This document shows positions 51,097 through 62,600 of a stretch of 64,000 nucleotides of DNA, piece by piece. Every line of letters starts with the position of its first letter. Within the stretch, counting starts at the first letter, position 1. The translations under genes and the position numbers were made by a program. Under the pieces are notes generated by a model. The model worked only from the letters and a program-made list of their open reading frames with translations. It had not been told where the DNA came from and searched no databases. Source of the DNA: Brenneria izbisi (GTDB lineage: Bacteria > Pseudomonadota > Gammaproteobacteria > Enterobacterales > Enterobacteriaceae); the NCBI RefSeq assembly GCF_025840185.1, contig NZ_JAMPJU010000012.1, positions 61,281 through 125,280 on the forward strand. The letters run 5' to 3'.

Positions 51097-53070
51097 ATGT
51101 CTCTATACAAACAATTACTGATAGCCATCTGCCTGTTCGTGCTGATTATCTTCAGCGGAAGTTTTTTCGTCAGTCTGGAAAACTCCCGTGAACACTCCAA
51201 TAACCAGCTGCAATCCCACGCGCAGGATGCGGCGACCGCACTCGGCTTGTCTCTGACCCCCAATATTGACGATCCGGCGATGGTGGAACTGATGGTCAGT
51301 TCCATTTTCGACAGCGGTTATTTCTCCAGCATACGTATTCGGGATTTAAAAACCGGTAAAATCATGCTGACGCGTCAATCTTCGCCGGAAATACCGAATA
51401 TCCCCGCCTGGTTTGTCCGGCTGGTTAATCTCCAGCCCGGCGCGGGCGAAGCCATCATCATGCGGGGATGGGAACAGGCGGCCAAGGTGGAGGTGGTCAG
51501 TCATCCCATGTTCGCCGTCACCCGCTTGTGGAAGAGTAGTTCAGCCACGCTCCTGTGGTTGCTTGGCTGCGGTTCGCTGGGAGTATTGATCGGCGCCGTT
51601 CTACTGCGCCGCCAGCTTCGTCCTCTGGATTATATTGTTGAGCAATCGCTGGCGATTACGCGCCGGGAATTCCTTAGTCAGCCGAATCTACCCAATACCC
51701 CGGAATTCCGCCGGGTGGCGCAAGCCATGAACCAGATGGTCAGCCAACTCAAAACCCTGTTTGAAGAGGAAGCGGAACGCAGCGAGCGCTTACGTCAGGA
51801 CGCCTACCAGGATCCGCAGACCGGGCTGGCCAATCGTCGTGCTTTCGATATGCAGTTCAATGACAAGCTCGAAGATGAAGAAACCGCGCCCGGTTTTCTT
51901 ATTATGATCCGCATACAGGATCTCTCTGGCATGAATCAACGGCTGGGCGGTCAGCGCACCGATGCGCTGCTGGCTTCGATTGGTCAGATTATGCGTAACA
52001 TCCAAAAGCAGCATAGCGAAGCGGAAAGTATTCTGGCGCGTATCCGCGGTGGGGAATTCGCCATGCTGTGTCCCGGTCTGGTGGATAAAGAAGCTTACGC
52101 GCTGATTGGCGACTTGTCGCGCAATATCGAAACCTTGTACCACACCGGAGAAACTGACGTATCGCCGATAGCCAGATTCGCCATGGTGCCATTTCGCGCC
52201 GGCGATTCTGCGTCATCGTTGCTGATTCAGGGCGATCAGGCGCTTACCAGAGCCGAAAGCGATTCCGACACCACCATGTCTGATGAATCTCATCTGCTCT
52301 CCTCTCAGGTGGAAGCCGATCGGCATATGTGGTTCAACCGACTGGATCCGATCCTCGAACAAGGCCGTTTACAACTATTCCTGCAACCCGTCGTGGATTG
52401 TCTTGCACCTGAACAGATCCTGCATCATAAAGTGCTGGCAAGAATCAAGGATGAACAAGGCAACAGCATTGCCGCAGGGCGTTTCCTTCCCTGGGTGCAA
52501 CGCTTTGGCTGGCATACCCGTCTGGATCAGATCATGCTGCAACAGGTATTGGCGTATTTACGCCAATACCCTGGCAATCTGGCGCTCAGTCTGTCCGGCA
52601 ATACCGTTCTTGATCTGCCGTTAATGGCACAGTTGCTTGCGCCGCTAAAACATCAACCCGCGCTGGCGCAACGGCTGATCCTGGAACTGGATGAAAACCA
52701 GTTGCCGGACACCGCACAGCTTGAGGCATTAATCAAACTGCTCAATGAACACGGCTGCACATTGGGGCTGCAACACTTCGGCGGTCGGTTTAATATGATC
52801 GGTAATTTATCCCAATGGGGACTGGCCTACCTGAAAGTTGATGGCAGCTATATTCGCAATATCGATCAGGAAGCGGATAAAAAGATGTTTATTGAAGCGT
52901 TATATCGCGCCACCAACAGTATTGCGCTGCCGCTGATTGCCGAACGCGTGGAAACCGTCGGAGAATTGAACGTTCTTCAGGAAATGGGGTTGCAAGGCGC
53001 AATGGGCCGTCTGCTAGGCGAACCGGTGCCAGCCGCCGCCATAGCGAAGCCGCGCGCCAGTCAACCTTAG
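51097..53070 (+). CDS. lapD: Cyclic-di-GMP receptor LapD
   Basis: Inner-membrane receptor that, when its EAL domain holds c-di-GMP, binds LapG through its periplasmic domain and keeps the adhesin intact. The 657 residues have two membrane helices (about 6-26 and 150-170) around a periplasmic PAS-like domain with Trp125 in GWEQ, the LapG-gripping residue of Pseudomonas LapD. A HAMP and signalling helix follow, then a GGDEF domain with degenerate RGGEF (317-321) and an EAL domain with KVLAR (445-449) replacing EAL. Both degenerate motifs are those of P. fluorescens LapD, so it should bind but not make or break c-di-GMP. Confidence 0.95.
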   Translation: MSLYKQLLIAICLFVLIIFSGSFFVSLENSREHSNNQLQSHAQDAATALGLSLTPNIDDPAMVELMVSSIFDSGYFSSIRIRDLKTGKIMLTRQSSPEIPNIPAWFVRLVNLQPGAGEAIIMRGWEQAAKVEVVSHPMFAVTRLWKSSSATLLWLLGCGSLGVLIGAVLLRRQLRPLDYIVEQSLAITRREFLSQPNLPNTPEFRRVAQAMNQMVSQLKTLFEEEAERSERLRQDAYQDPQTGLANRRAFDMQFNDKLEDEETAPGFLIMIRIQDLSGMNQRLGGQRTDALLASIGQIMRNIQKQHSEAESILARIRGGEFAMLCPGLVDKEAYALIGDLSRNIETLYHTGETDVSPIARFAMVPFRAGDSASSLLIQGDQALTRAESDSDTTMSDESHLLSSQVEADRHMWFNRLDPILEQGRLQLFLQPVVDCLAPEQILHHKVLARIKDEQGNSIAAGRFLPWVQRFGWHTRLDQIMLQQVLAYLRQYPGNLALSLSGNTVLDLPLMAQLLAPLKHQPALAQRLILELDENQLPDTAQLEALIKLLNEHGCTLGLQHFGGRFNMIGNLSQWGLAYLKVDGSYIRNIDQEADKKMFIEALYRATNSIALPLIAERVETVGELNVLQEMGLQGAMGRLLGEPVPAAAIAKPRASQP

Positions 53071-53080
53071 AATAAAGCCG

Positions 53081-53109
53081 CAAAAAATCCCCGGCGCGCT
53101 TGCCGGGGA
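53081..53109 (-). terminator. Terminator after the 114-residue gene
   Basis: TCCCCGGC (53088-53095) and GCCGGGGA (53102-53109) pair perfectly; on the minus strand TTTTTTG follows. It ends the leftward transcript of the small gene, and perhaps of the adhesin, and lies just past lapD. Confidence 0.85.
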
Positions 53110-53165
53110 ATAAGCAGGATGTCGGAACGCGCTCAGCAAAAAACGCGCTCTTATCTCAGTCACCA

Positions 53166-53510
53166 TCAGAACATCCCGTCTTCATCATCGCCAATCAATT
53201 TGTTCAAACTGCCGTTCAACGCTTCACGCGCTTGAGTACGACTGATCAACTTAAGCTGAGCCGCTGGCGGGAAATCGGTAATGTTGATGAGTCCTTTTTG
53301 CATCAAAACCTGAATCAAATCCTCAAGTACACGCACCATTTCCAGATCGCTTTGGCGCAGTTGCTGCAAACTGGCCTGCGTAACCTCATGGCTGTTGAGC
53401 CATTCCAGTGCTTCTGCGGAATCGTCAGGCAATTCGCCATTCATTTCGGGAAAAGGACTCTCATCAACCTTGAGCAGGTAACCATCACTATCGCGCTGGA
53501 TATAAAACAT
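53166..53510 (-). CDS. Conserved small protein between lapD and the adhesin gene
   Basis: A 114-residue protein of unknown function. It starts MFYIQRDSDGYLLKVDESPFPEMNG, followed by an acidic stretch, a predicted helical core (LQQLRQSDLEMVRVLEDLIQVLMQKGLINITDFPPAAQLKLISR) and the acidic tail GDDEDGMF. No signal peptide or membrane segment is seen. Pseudomonas relatives carry the misleading label tryptophan synthase subunit beta-like; nothing in the protein resembles a PLP enzyme. It lies on the adhesin strand, 116 bp downstream of the adhesin stop, and ends before a clear terminator, so it may share the adhesin transcript. A link to the lap system is suggested by position only. Confidence 0.85.
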   Translation of the reverse strand: MFYIQRDSDGYLLKVDESPFPEMNGELPDDSAEALEWLNSHEVTQASLQQLRQSDLEMVRVLEDLIQVLMQKGLINITDFPPAAQLKLISRTQAREALNGSLNKLIGDDEDGMF

Positions 53511-53626
53511 ATTCAGAGGCCTTTTTAAGTGTTCTTAAAGAAACATGAAGCCGACAGAATCCTTTGAAAGCCCCGTTTTTACTGCTATTACCCCAGACTG
53601 GCGGGGACTGCTTACCTCAGCCCCTA

Positions 53627-56600
53627 TCAGCTTTCCGCATGTTCTGGTTTGCTGATCAAACTCTCAAGCGACGGCAGTGCGCCATTGTATTGATCAAGCG
53701 TAATGGATACCGCGACCGTGCCGCCGTTATCCGCGGTAAAATTACCTTCCGTACTGACTTCGATGGTTGGCGAACCGTTGTTATCCTGAATGCGAATGTA
53801 ACGGCTGATATCGGTTCCTTCTTCAAGTTCGCCGACCAGATCGCTCAAATCGATCCGGTCACCTTCGCTGGCGTTGAAATCCTTGATCACATCATGGCCA
53901 ATGTCGCCAGACTGCCATTTAAAGGTATCCGCCCCCGCACCGCCAATCAGGATATCGTCGCCATCGCCGCCAACCAGAGTATCGTTGCCCTGACCGCCAA
54001 ACAACTGGTCATTGCCGCTGCCGCCATACAGTTCATCACTGCCCGCGCTACCAAAATAGACGGTGGACGCCTTACTGGTATTGCCCTCAATATCGGTCAC
54101 CTGCATGCTGATCGATTTGGCGTTACTGCCGGATGTGGTAAGGGCTAATTGCGACAGGAAACTATTCCAGTCGCCGATGCTTTCGCCCGCGCTATCCTTG
54201 GATGTTATCGTCAACACATTACCATCGTCTTGCTGCACAACAGTAAACAACACATTATCCGGCAACGATATTTTATCATCGACGCCCAGACCGTCGGCTT
54301 TGATGACCACCTCTTTCAGATCCAGGGAATCCGCATCGGAAATGGTTACCTGCGCGTTGAACGTTGTGGCGACATCATCCTGCGGGAGCGTGGTGATATC
54401 CCCCGAACCGATGAGTTTGAAAGAGCCTATCTGGATATCATCCATTGTGTTGCCGTAATTACCCAGCGGGTTGAATTCAACGGCCAGTTCACCGCTGCCA
54501 TTCGCCGGCACCACATCATCCGGCAACAAAATCTGAATAACGCTGAACTTGTCGTCCAGATAATCAGCGTCAGTACGTTTTGCCGTATCCTGATAGGTTT
54601 TCGCCCAGGTTTCCAACGCGGCGACGTCTTGCGCGCCGTAGGTCACGCCATCCAGAACGAACGTGACGCCATCATGCAATACTTCAACCGAGGCGTTCAA
54701 CGCATCATCCGGGAAATAGTCAACCCATTGACCATTTTCGAATTTGCCGTTTGTCTGCCAATCATAGTTAGCCGTATCCGGCGTGGTAATCCTCAGCAGT
54801 TCAATGCCATTGAAAGAAACAACCACCTGTAATGGCGCGCCATTCGCCCCGCCATTACCGGAAATACCGTTATTCCAGCCTAGTTCCATCTGGATAACAG
54901 AACCGGCAGTCACGCCATCAACCTGCTGCCAGACTTTCGGCAATGCCCCGGACGGCAGGCCGCTTTGCGCGATACGTTGACCGAGATAATCATAATCAGT
55001 CGCAATCATGCCTTTATCTTTATCCGCCAGAGAGAAGAAAGCCCCCTTCCAGCTTGTCGGCTCGTTGGTATTCCATTGCCCATTCCAGCCCTCACCCGCT
55101 CCGCCATTCAGATCGCCGTTGTCGGAAATTTCTTTCGCTTCGCCAATAAGCTCAAAACTGACTTCCGGCGCCTGACCTGTCTCAGGAGCATTCGCTTCAC
55201 CTTTGAGCGTAATCACCACATCCGCGGTTGCCGCGTCACCATCGCTATCTTTAACGGTGTAAGAGAATTTCATTTCCGGTTGATCGCCCACCGCCATGCT
55301 ATCTCTGGCTTCACGACTCATTTCAAACGTATAAGAGCCATCCGATTTCCCGGTAAACGTCCCGTATTCATTCACAATGACATAGGTGCCGTCAGCTTGT
55401 TGCGTGGCATTATTCCAGATCACGCCTTCCGTCCCGGCGCCATCGGCGCCAACCTGATAAGCGTCGCCGTCAATCTGACCATTGATTCTGGGCATATCAT
55501 CCACCGCAGAGATGGTGGCATAAAGATCAAACGCATTGGAGGCGTTTTCCCATGTATACACCTTGGAAACCGGCGTACCGTATTCGCTATTCTTGAAGCC
55601 ATCGATCGTGAACTCGAAAGTTCGGTCACCTACGGTAAAGGTCTTCGTCAGGGTAGACTGATCAATTTCAACAATGTCGCGCTGAGCTTCAGCGGACAGT
55701 TCTCTTTGCTCCCAACGACCCGGTCGCCACCAGCTTCCAGGCACCCACACGTTTTCCGTATTGGCCGTTTCCGTATGCGTCAGTTTTATCGTGTGGGTGA
55801 TTTCGTGGTTTTCACCATCAATCATAACGTTAAAGTTCACCACCAAATCAGTGGAGTCGAGCGCCCCGCCCGTCACCGGATAGTTAAGATGCGTAAACGC
55901 TCCTAACTTAAAGGTGGAACCGATCAAACTCTCCGAACTGCTACTACGATAATCTTCATTATCATAATAATCATATCCCGACCGCCCGGAGCCGGTGCTA
56001 TTCCCCCAACGAAGTTGCTCATAGTAGCTATCGGCACGATCCGTATCCATAGAGCGACCGCTAGCATCACGTTGATAGCTCGCATTCACAAACCCGCCCT
56101 GAAGACCGGTAACGATCACCTCGCTCACAGGAACCGATAGCGTGTTTTCAACATTCTGAGCAACCGGCGCATCATCTTCTACCACCACCGTCAGCGTCGT
56201 ATTACTGGTGTTGCCATATTGATCGGCAACCTTAACGCCCACATTGAGGTCAAACGTGTCCTCTTCAGTTGTATTCGGATGATCGATTGAGCGATGTAAT
56301 TCCACAGTGTATTCACCCGAATCGTCGATGGAGAGGGTGACGACTTTACCTGCCGGCGTCGAACCGATGAGCGTTTTGCCCTCCTGAGACAATGCCCAGG
56401 AAACAGATTGTCCATCAGACGTCAGCGCAGGCGCATTCGCGTCAGGCGCAACCAGCGTTACCGTGGTCGGGTGCGGATGCTCAATCGTTATCGTACCGCT
56501 GCTGAAGCGTGAATCCGTTGTATCATTATCGCCGCGGGTATCAGGCACACCGCCGGATAAACCTTCTTCAGAGACATGGGTCGTACCCGCCGTGAGCCTC

Positions 56601-59600
56601 GGATCTTGATCATTGTCGATCACCGTACTTGAGGCGGTATCCTGAGCACTTATCGCCACCGCCTCAAATGCGCCGTTCCGATCCGTCACCCCGGAGATCG
56701 TCACGACCAGTTGTTCGTCAGATTCTCTAACCTGATCATCCACCACGTCCACCACAAATGTCGTGGATGAACCGCCGGTAATCGTTACGCTGGTTGGGCG
56801 GCCCGTGGTATCGCTGTTATTCGCCGCGTCACCGCTCCAACTCAGCAAAATATCGACGGACTTGCCTGCCGGCAGTTCCACGGTTTTACCCGTGCTATCC
56901 ACCAGTTTTACCGTGTAGCTTAGCGCGCCGCCTTCAGATACCATCGGCTGATCAACACTGATAGTGGCATAAACGGTGTCATCCGAGTCTGGCACGGCTT
57001 CGTCGGTGATCGTCACCGTCACGTCATTACCTTTGACCAGATTTTCGAACACCTGGGTTCCCGAACCCTGTTCGGTGATCCTATCGATACTTACCGTCTG
57101 CCGACGCTCGCCGACAAAAACATTATCGTCAACCGTCTCCGTTACCGTACCGAGCGTCGATCCTGCCGCGATCGTGACGGACTTGCCATTAGACAGTGCA
57201 ATCACCAAACCACCGTGATCACTCAAATCAGCACCCTGTGGGCCGGACAATTCAACCGTATAGGTGACCTCGCTCCCTTCCTCGACCGGGTTTGGCGACA
57301 CGCTCAGCACCGCAGTCACCGTATCAACGGTATCGACCACGCTTGCTTCGGCGGGCGCTCCCAACGTCAGGTTCTCGAACAGCGTGCCGTCAGCGGCCTG
57401 CGCATCCTGCAATGCCACCGTCAACGATGCGCCGTCCTGATACACGTCATCGCCCTGGGCCGCGCGGCTATAGACCACTTCAGTCGTACCTTTGGCAATA
57501 GTGACGGTTTTACCACCGTCCAACGTGACGACCACATCACGATCCAGTTGTTGATTAAGGGAAACGGTAAAGGTCTGCGTTTCATTCTCGGCGAACTCAG
57601 GCTTATCGGCCTGTATCGACACAATTAGCGCATCGCCCTGGTTTGGAATATTCGGCTCCCCCGGCATACCTGGTTCATCCGTTACCGTGGTCGTTACCGG
57701 ATTATCGTTCAGCGTCAACTTCTCGAACGCTTCGCCGCCGCTCACCGACACCAATTGATTCACCACCGCCGGTTGACCGCCAACAAACACATCGTCTTGC
57801 GCCACTAGCGTCACCGAACCGCTCGTGCTGTTCGCCGGCACCGTCACCATTGTGCCATCGGTCAGCGTAAACGTCAGCGCGGCATGGTTGCTCATCGGCA
57901 AACCAGCCTGATTGCTGAGCGTTACGGAATACGTGAAGCTTTCGCCTTCCGCCACCGTGTTCTTATCCACCGTCAGCGTCGCAATAACCTCATTCATTGT
58001 ATCGGTTACCGTCACTGTCGATTCTCTGTTGCTTACCAGCGTTTCAAAGTTATGCTCACCGGTATCTGTCACACTCACCGTATAGCTTTCACCGTCCTGG
58101 TAGACATCATCGCCCTGCACCGCAAACGCCGTTGAGGTGCCAACCGCGCTGTTGGCGGCAAAGGTGATGGTCGCGCCATTGCTGAGCGTCACGGTAAATT
58201 CACGGTCGGTCGGCTGGCTTAATGTCGCGCCAATGGTGGCGGTGCCGCTGCCTTCCGCCACGGTGATATCGCCCAGCGTCAAGGTGGTGGTATCGCTGTT
58301 ATCCACTACCGTGGTGGTGGTTGTACTGCTGGTATCCAGCGCTTCATAGTTGCCGCCAGCAGCGTCTTTGATACCGAGGGTCAGCGCTTCCTCACCCTGC
58401 TGATAGCCATCGTCACCGCGTGTCGCGATCTGTACCGTACCGCTGCTTTCACCCACCGGAATGGTGATGGTCTGATCGTTACTTAGCGTAATGACCAGCG
58501 GACTGCCGGTGACCGGTGAACCCACGGTGGCGGTGACGGTAAAGGCGCTGCCTTCGGTGACCTGATTATCCGCGCTCAGGGTGATGGCGGTGGTATCGAC
58601 CGTATCCGTCACGGTGACGGTTGCGGTGTCGCTGCTGTCCAGTTGCTCAAAGTTATGCGCGCCACTGTCGGTTACACTTACGGTATAACTTTCACCGTCC
58701 TGATAGGCATCATCGCCCTGCACCGCAAAGGCGGTTGAGGTGCCAACCGCGCTGTTGGCGGCAAAGGTGATGGTCGCGCCATTGCTGAGCGTCACGGTAA
58801 ATTCACGGTCAGTCGGCTGGCTTAATGTCGCGCCAATGGTGGCGGTGCCGCTGCCTTCCGTTACCGTCACATCCCCCAGCGTCAAGGTGGTGGCGTCGTT
58901 GTTATCCACTACCGTGGTGGTGGTTGTACTGGTCGTATCCAGCGCTTCATAGTTGCCGCCAGCGGCGTCTTTGATACCGACCGTGATAGGTTCATCGCCC
59001 TGCTGATAACCATCGTCACCGCGTGTCGCAATCTGTACCATGCCGCTGCTTTCACCCACCGGAATGGTGATGGTCTGATCGTTGCTTAGCGTAATGACCA
59101 GCGGGCTGCCGGTGACCGGCGCGCCCACGGTGGCGGTGACGGTAAAGGCGCTGCCTTCGGTCACCTGATTATCCGCGCTCAGGGTGATGGCGGTGGTATC
59201 GACCGTATCCGTCACGGTGACGGTTGCAGTATCGCTGACATCCAGTTGTTCAAAGTTATGTTCACCGGCATTGACGACACTCACCGTATAGCTTTCACCG
59301 TCCTGATAGGCATCATCGCCCTGCACCGCAAACGCCGTTGAGGTGCCAACCGCGCTGTTGGCGGCAAAGGTGATGGTCGCGCCATTGCTGAGCGTCACGG
59401 TAAATTCTCGGTCGGTCGGCTGGCTTAATGTCGCGCCAATGGTGGCGGTGCCGCTGCCTTCCGCCACGGTGATATCGCCCAGCGTCAAGGTGGTGGTATC
59501 GCTGTTATCCACTACCGTGGTAGTGGTTGTACCGGTCGTATCCAGCGCTTCATAGTTGCCGCCGGCAGCGTCTTTAATGCCGACCGTGATGGGTTCATCG

Positions 59601-62600
59601 CCCTGCTGATAACCATCGTCACCGCGAGTCGCAATCTGTACCGTACCGCTGATTTCGCCCACCGGGATGGTGATGGTCTGATCGTTGCTCAGCGTGATCA
59701 CCAGCGGGCTGCCGGTGACCGGTGAGCCCACGGTGGCGGTGACGGTAAAGGCGCTGCCTTCGGTCACCTGATTATCCGCGCTCAGGGTAATGGCAGTGGT
59801 ATCGACCGTATCCGTCACGGTGACGGTTGCGGTGTCGCTGCTGTCCAGTTGTTCGAAGTTATGTTCACCGGCATTGACGACACTCACCGTATAGCTTTCG
59901 CCGTCCTGATAAGCATCATCGCCCTGCACCGCAAACGCCGTTGAGGTGCCAACCGCGCTGTTGGCGGCAAAGGTGATGGTCGCGCCATTGCTGAGCGTCA
60001 CGGTAAATTCACGATCGGTCGGCTGGCTTAATGTCGCGCCGATGGTGGCGGTACCGCTGCCTTCCGTTACCGTCACATCCCCCAGCGTCAGCGTGGTGGC
60101 GTCGCTGTTATCCACTACCGTGGTGGTGGTTGTGCTGGTCGTATCCAGCGCTTCATAGTTGCCGCCGGCGGCGTCTTTGATACCGAGGGTCAGCGCTTCC
60201 TCACCCTGCTGATAGCCATCATCGCCACGTGTCGCAATCTGTACCGTGCCGGTACTTTCGCCCACCGGAATGGTGATGGTCTGATCGTTGCTTAGCGTGA
60301 TCACCAGCGGACTGCCGGTGACCGGTGAACCCACGGTGGCGGTGACGGTAAAGGCGCTGCCTTCGGTCACCTGATTATCCGCGCTCAGGGTGATGGCGGT
60401 GGTATCGACCGTATCCGTCACGGTGACGGTTGCAGTATCGCTGACATCCAGTTGTTCAAAGTTATGTTCACCGGCATTGGCGACACTCACCGCATAGCTT
60501 TCACCGTCCTGATAGGCATCATCGCCCTGCACCGCAAACGCGGTTGAGGTGCCAACCGCGCTGTTGGCGGCAAAGGTGATGGTCGCGCCATTGCTGAGCG
60601 TCACGGTAAATTCACGGTCGGTCGGCTGGCTTAATGTCGCGCCAATGGTAGCGGTGCCGCTGCCTTCCGTTACCGTCACATCACCCAGCGTCAGCGTGGT
60701 GGTATCGCTGTTATCCACTACCGTGGTGGTGGTTGTACTGCTGGTATCCAGCGCTTCATAGTTGCCGCCGGCAGCGTCTTTAATGCCGACCGTGATGGGT
60801 TCATCGCCCTGCTGATAACCATCGTCACCGCGAGTCGCAATCTGTACCGTACCGCTGATTTCGCCCACCGGAATGGTGATGGTCTGATCGTTGCTCAGCG
60901 TGATCACCAGCGGACTGCCGGTGACCGGTGAACCCACGGTGGCGGTGACGGTAAAGGCGCTGCCTTCGGTCACCTGATTATCCGCGCTCAGGGTGATGGC
61001 GGTGGTATCGACCGTATCCGTCACGGTGACAATCGCGGTGTCGCTGCTGTCCAGTTGTTCAAAGTTATGTTCACCGGCATTGACGACGCTCACCGTATAG
61101 CTTTCACCGTCCTGATAGGCATCATCGCCCTGCACCGCAAACGCCGTTGAGGTGCCAACCGCGCTGTTGGCGGCAAAGGTGATGGTCGCGCCATTGCTGA
61201 GCGTCACGGTAAACTCACGGTCAGTCGGCTGGCTTAATGTCGCGCCAATGGTGGCGGTGCCGCTGCCTTCCGTTACCGTCACATCCCCCAGCGTCAAGGT
61301 GGTGGCGTCGCGGTTATCCACTACCGTGGTGGTGGTTGTGCTGGTCGTATCCAGCGCTTCATAGTTGCCGCCAGCGGTGTCTTTAATGCCGACCGTGATG
61401 GGTTCATCGCCCTGCTGATAACCATCGTCACCGCGTGTCGCGATCTGTACCGTGCCGGTACTTTCGCCCACCGGAATGGTGATGGTCTGATCGTTGCTCA
61501 GCGTGATCACCAGCGGACTGCCGGTGACCGGTGAACCCACGGTGGCGGTGACGGTAAAGGCGCTGCCTTCGGTCACCTGATTATCCGCGCTCAGGGTGAT
61601 GGCGGTGGTATCGCTGTTATCCACTACCGTGGTGGTGGTTGTACTGGTCGTATCCAGCGCTTCATAGTTGCCGCCAGCGGCGTCTTTAATGCCGACCGTG
61701 ATGGGTTCATCGCCCTGCTGATAGCCATCGTCACCGCGTGTCGCAATCTGTACCGTGCCGGTACTTTCGCCCACCGGAATGGTGATGGTCTGATCGTTGC
61801 TTAGCGTGATCACCAGCGGACTGCCGGTGACCGGTGAACCCACGGTGGCGGTGACGGTAAAGGCGCTGCCTTCGGTCACCTGATTATCCGCGCTCAGGGT
61901 GATGGCGGTGGTATCGCTGTTATCCACTACCGTGGTGGTGGTTGTACTGGTCGTATCCAGCGCTTCATAGTTGCCGCCGGCAGCGTCTTTAATGCCGACC
62001 GTGATGGGTTCATCGCCCTGCTGATAGCCATCGTCACCGCGTGTCGCAATCTGTACCGTGCCGGTACTTTCGCCCACCGGAATGGTGATGGTCTGATCGT
62101 TGCTCAGCGTGATCACCAGCGGGCTGCCGGTGACCGGCGCACCCACGGTGGCGGTGACGGTAAAGGCGCTGCCTTCGGTGACCTGATTATCCGCGCTCAG
62201 GGTGATGGCGGTGGTATCGACCGTATCCGTCACGGTGACGGTTGCGGTGTCGCTGCTGTCCAGTTGCTCAAAGTTATGCGCGCCACTGTCGGTTACACTC
62301 ACGGTGTAACTTTCACCGTCCTGATAGGCATCATCGCCCTGCACCGCAAACGCCGTTGAGGTGCCAACCGCGCTGTTGGCGGCAAAGGTGATGGTCGCGC
62401 CATTGCTGAGCGTCACGGTAAACTCACGGTCAGTCGGCTGGCTTAATGTCGCGCCAATGGTGGCGGTGCCGCTGCCTTCCGTTACCGTCACATCCCCCAG
62501 CGTCAAGGTGGTGGCGTCGCGGTTATCCACTACCGTGGTGGTGGTTGTACTGCTGGTATCCAGCGCTTCATAGTTGCCGCCGGCAGCGTCTTTGATACCG

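Noticed and set aside
53166..53510. Tryptophan synthase-like function for the 114-residue protein
   Set aside because: This database-style label is not supported by any visible PLP-binding or TrpB motif.
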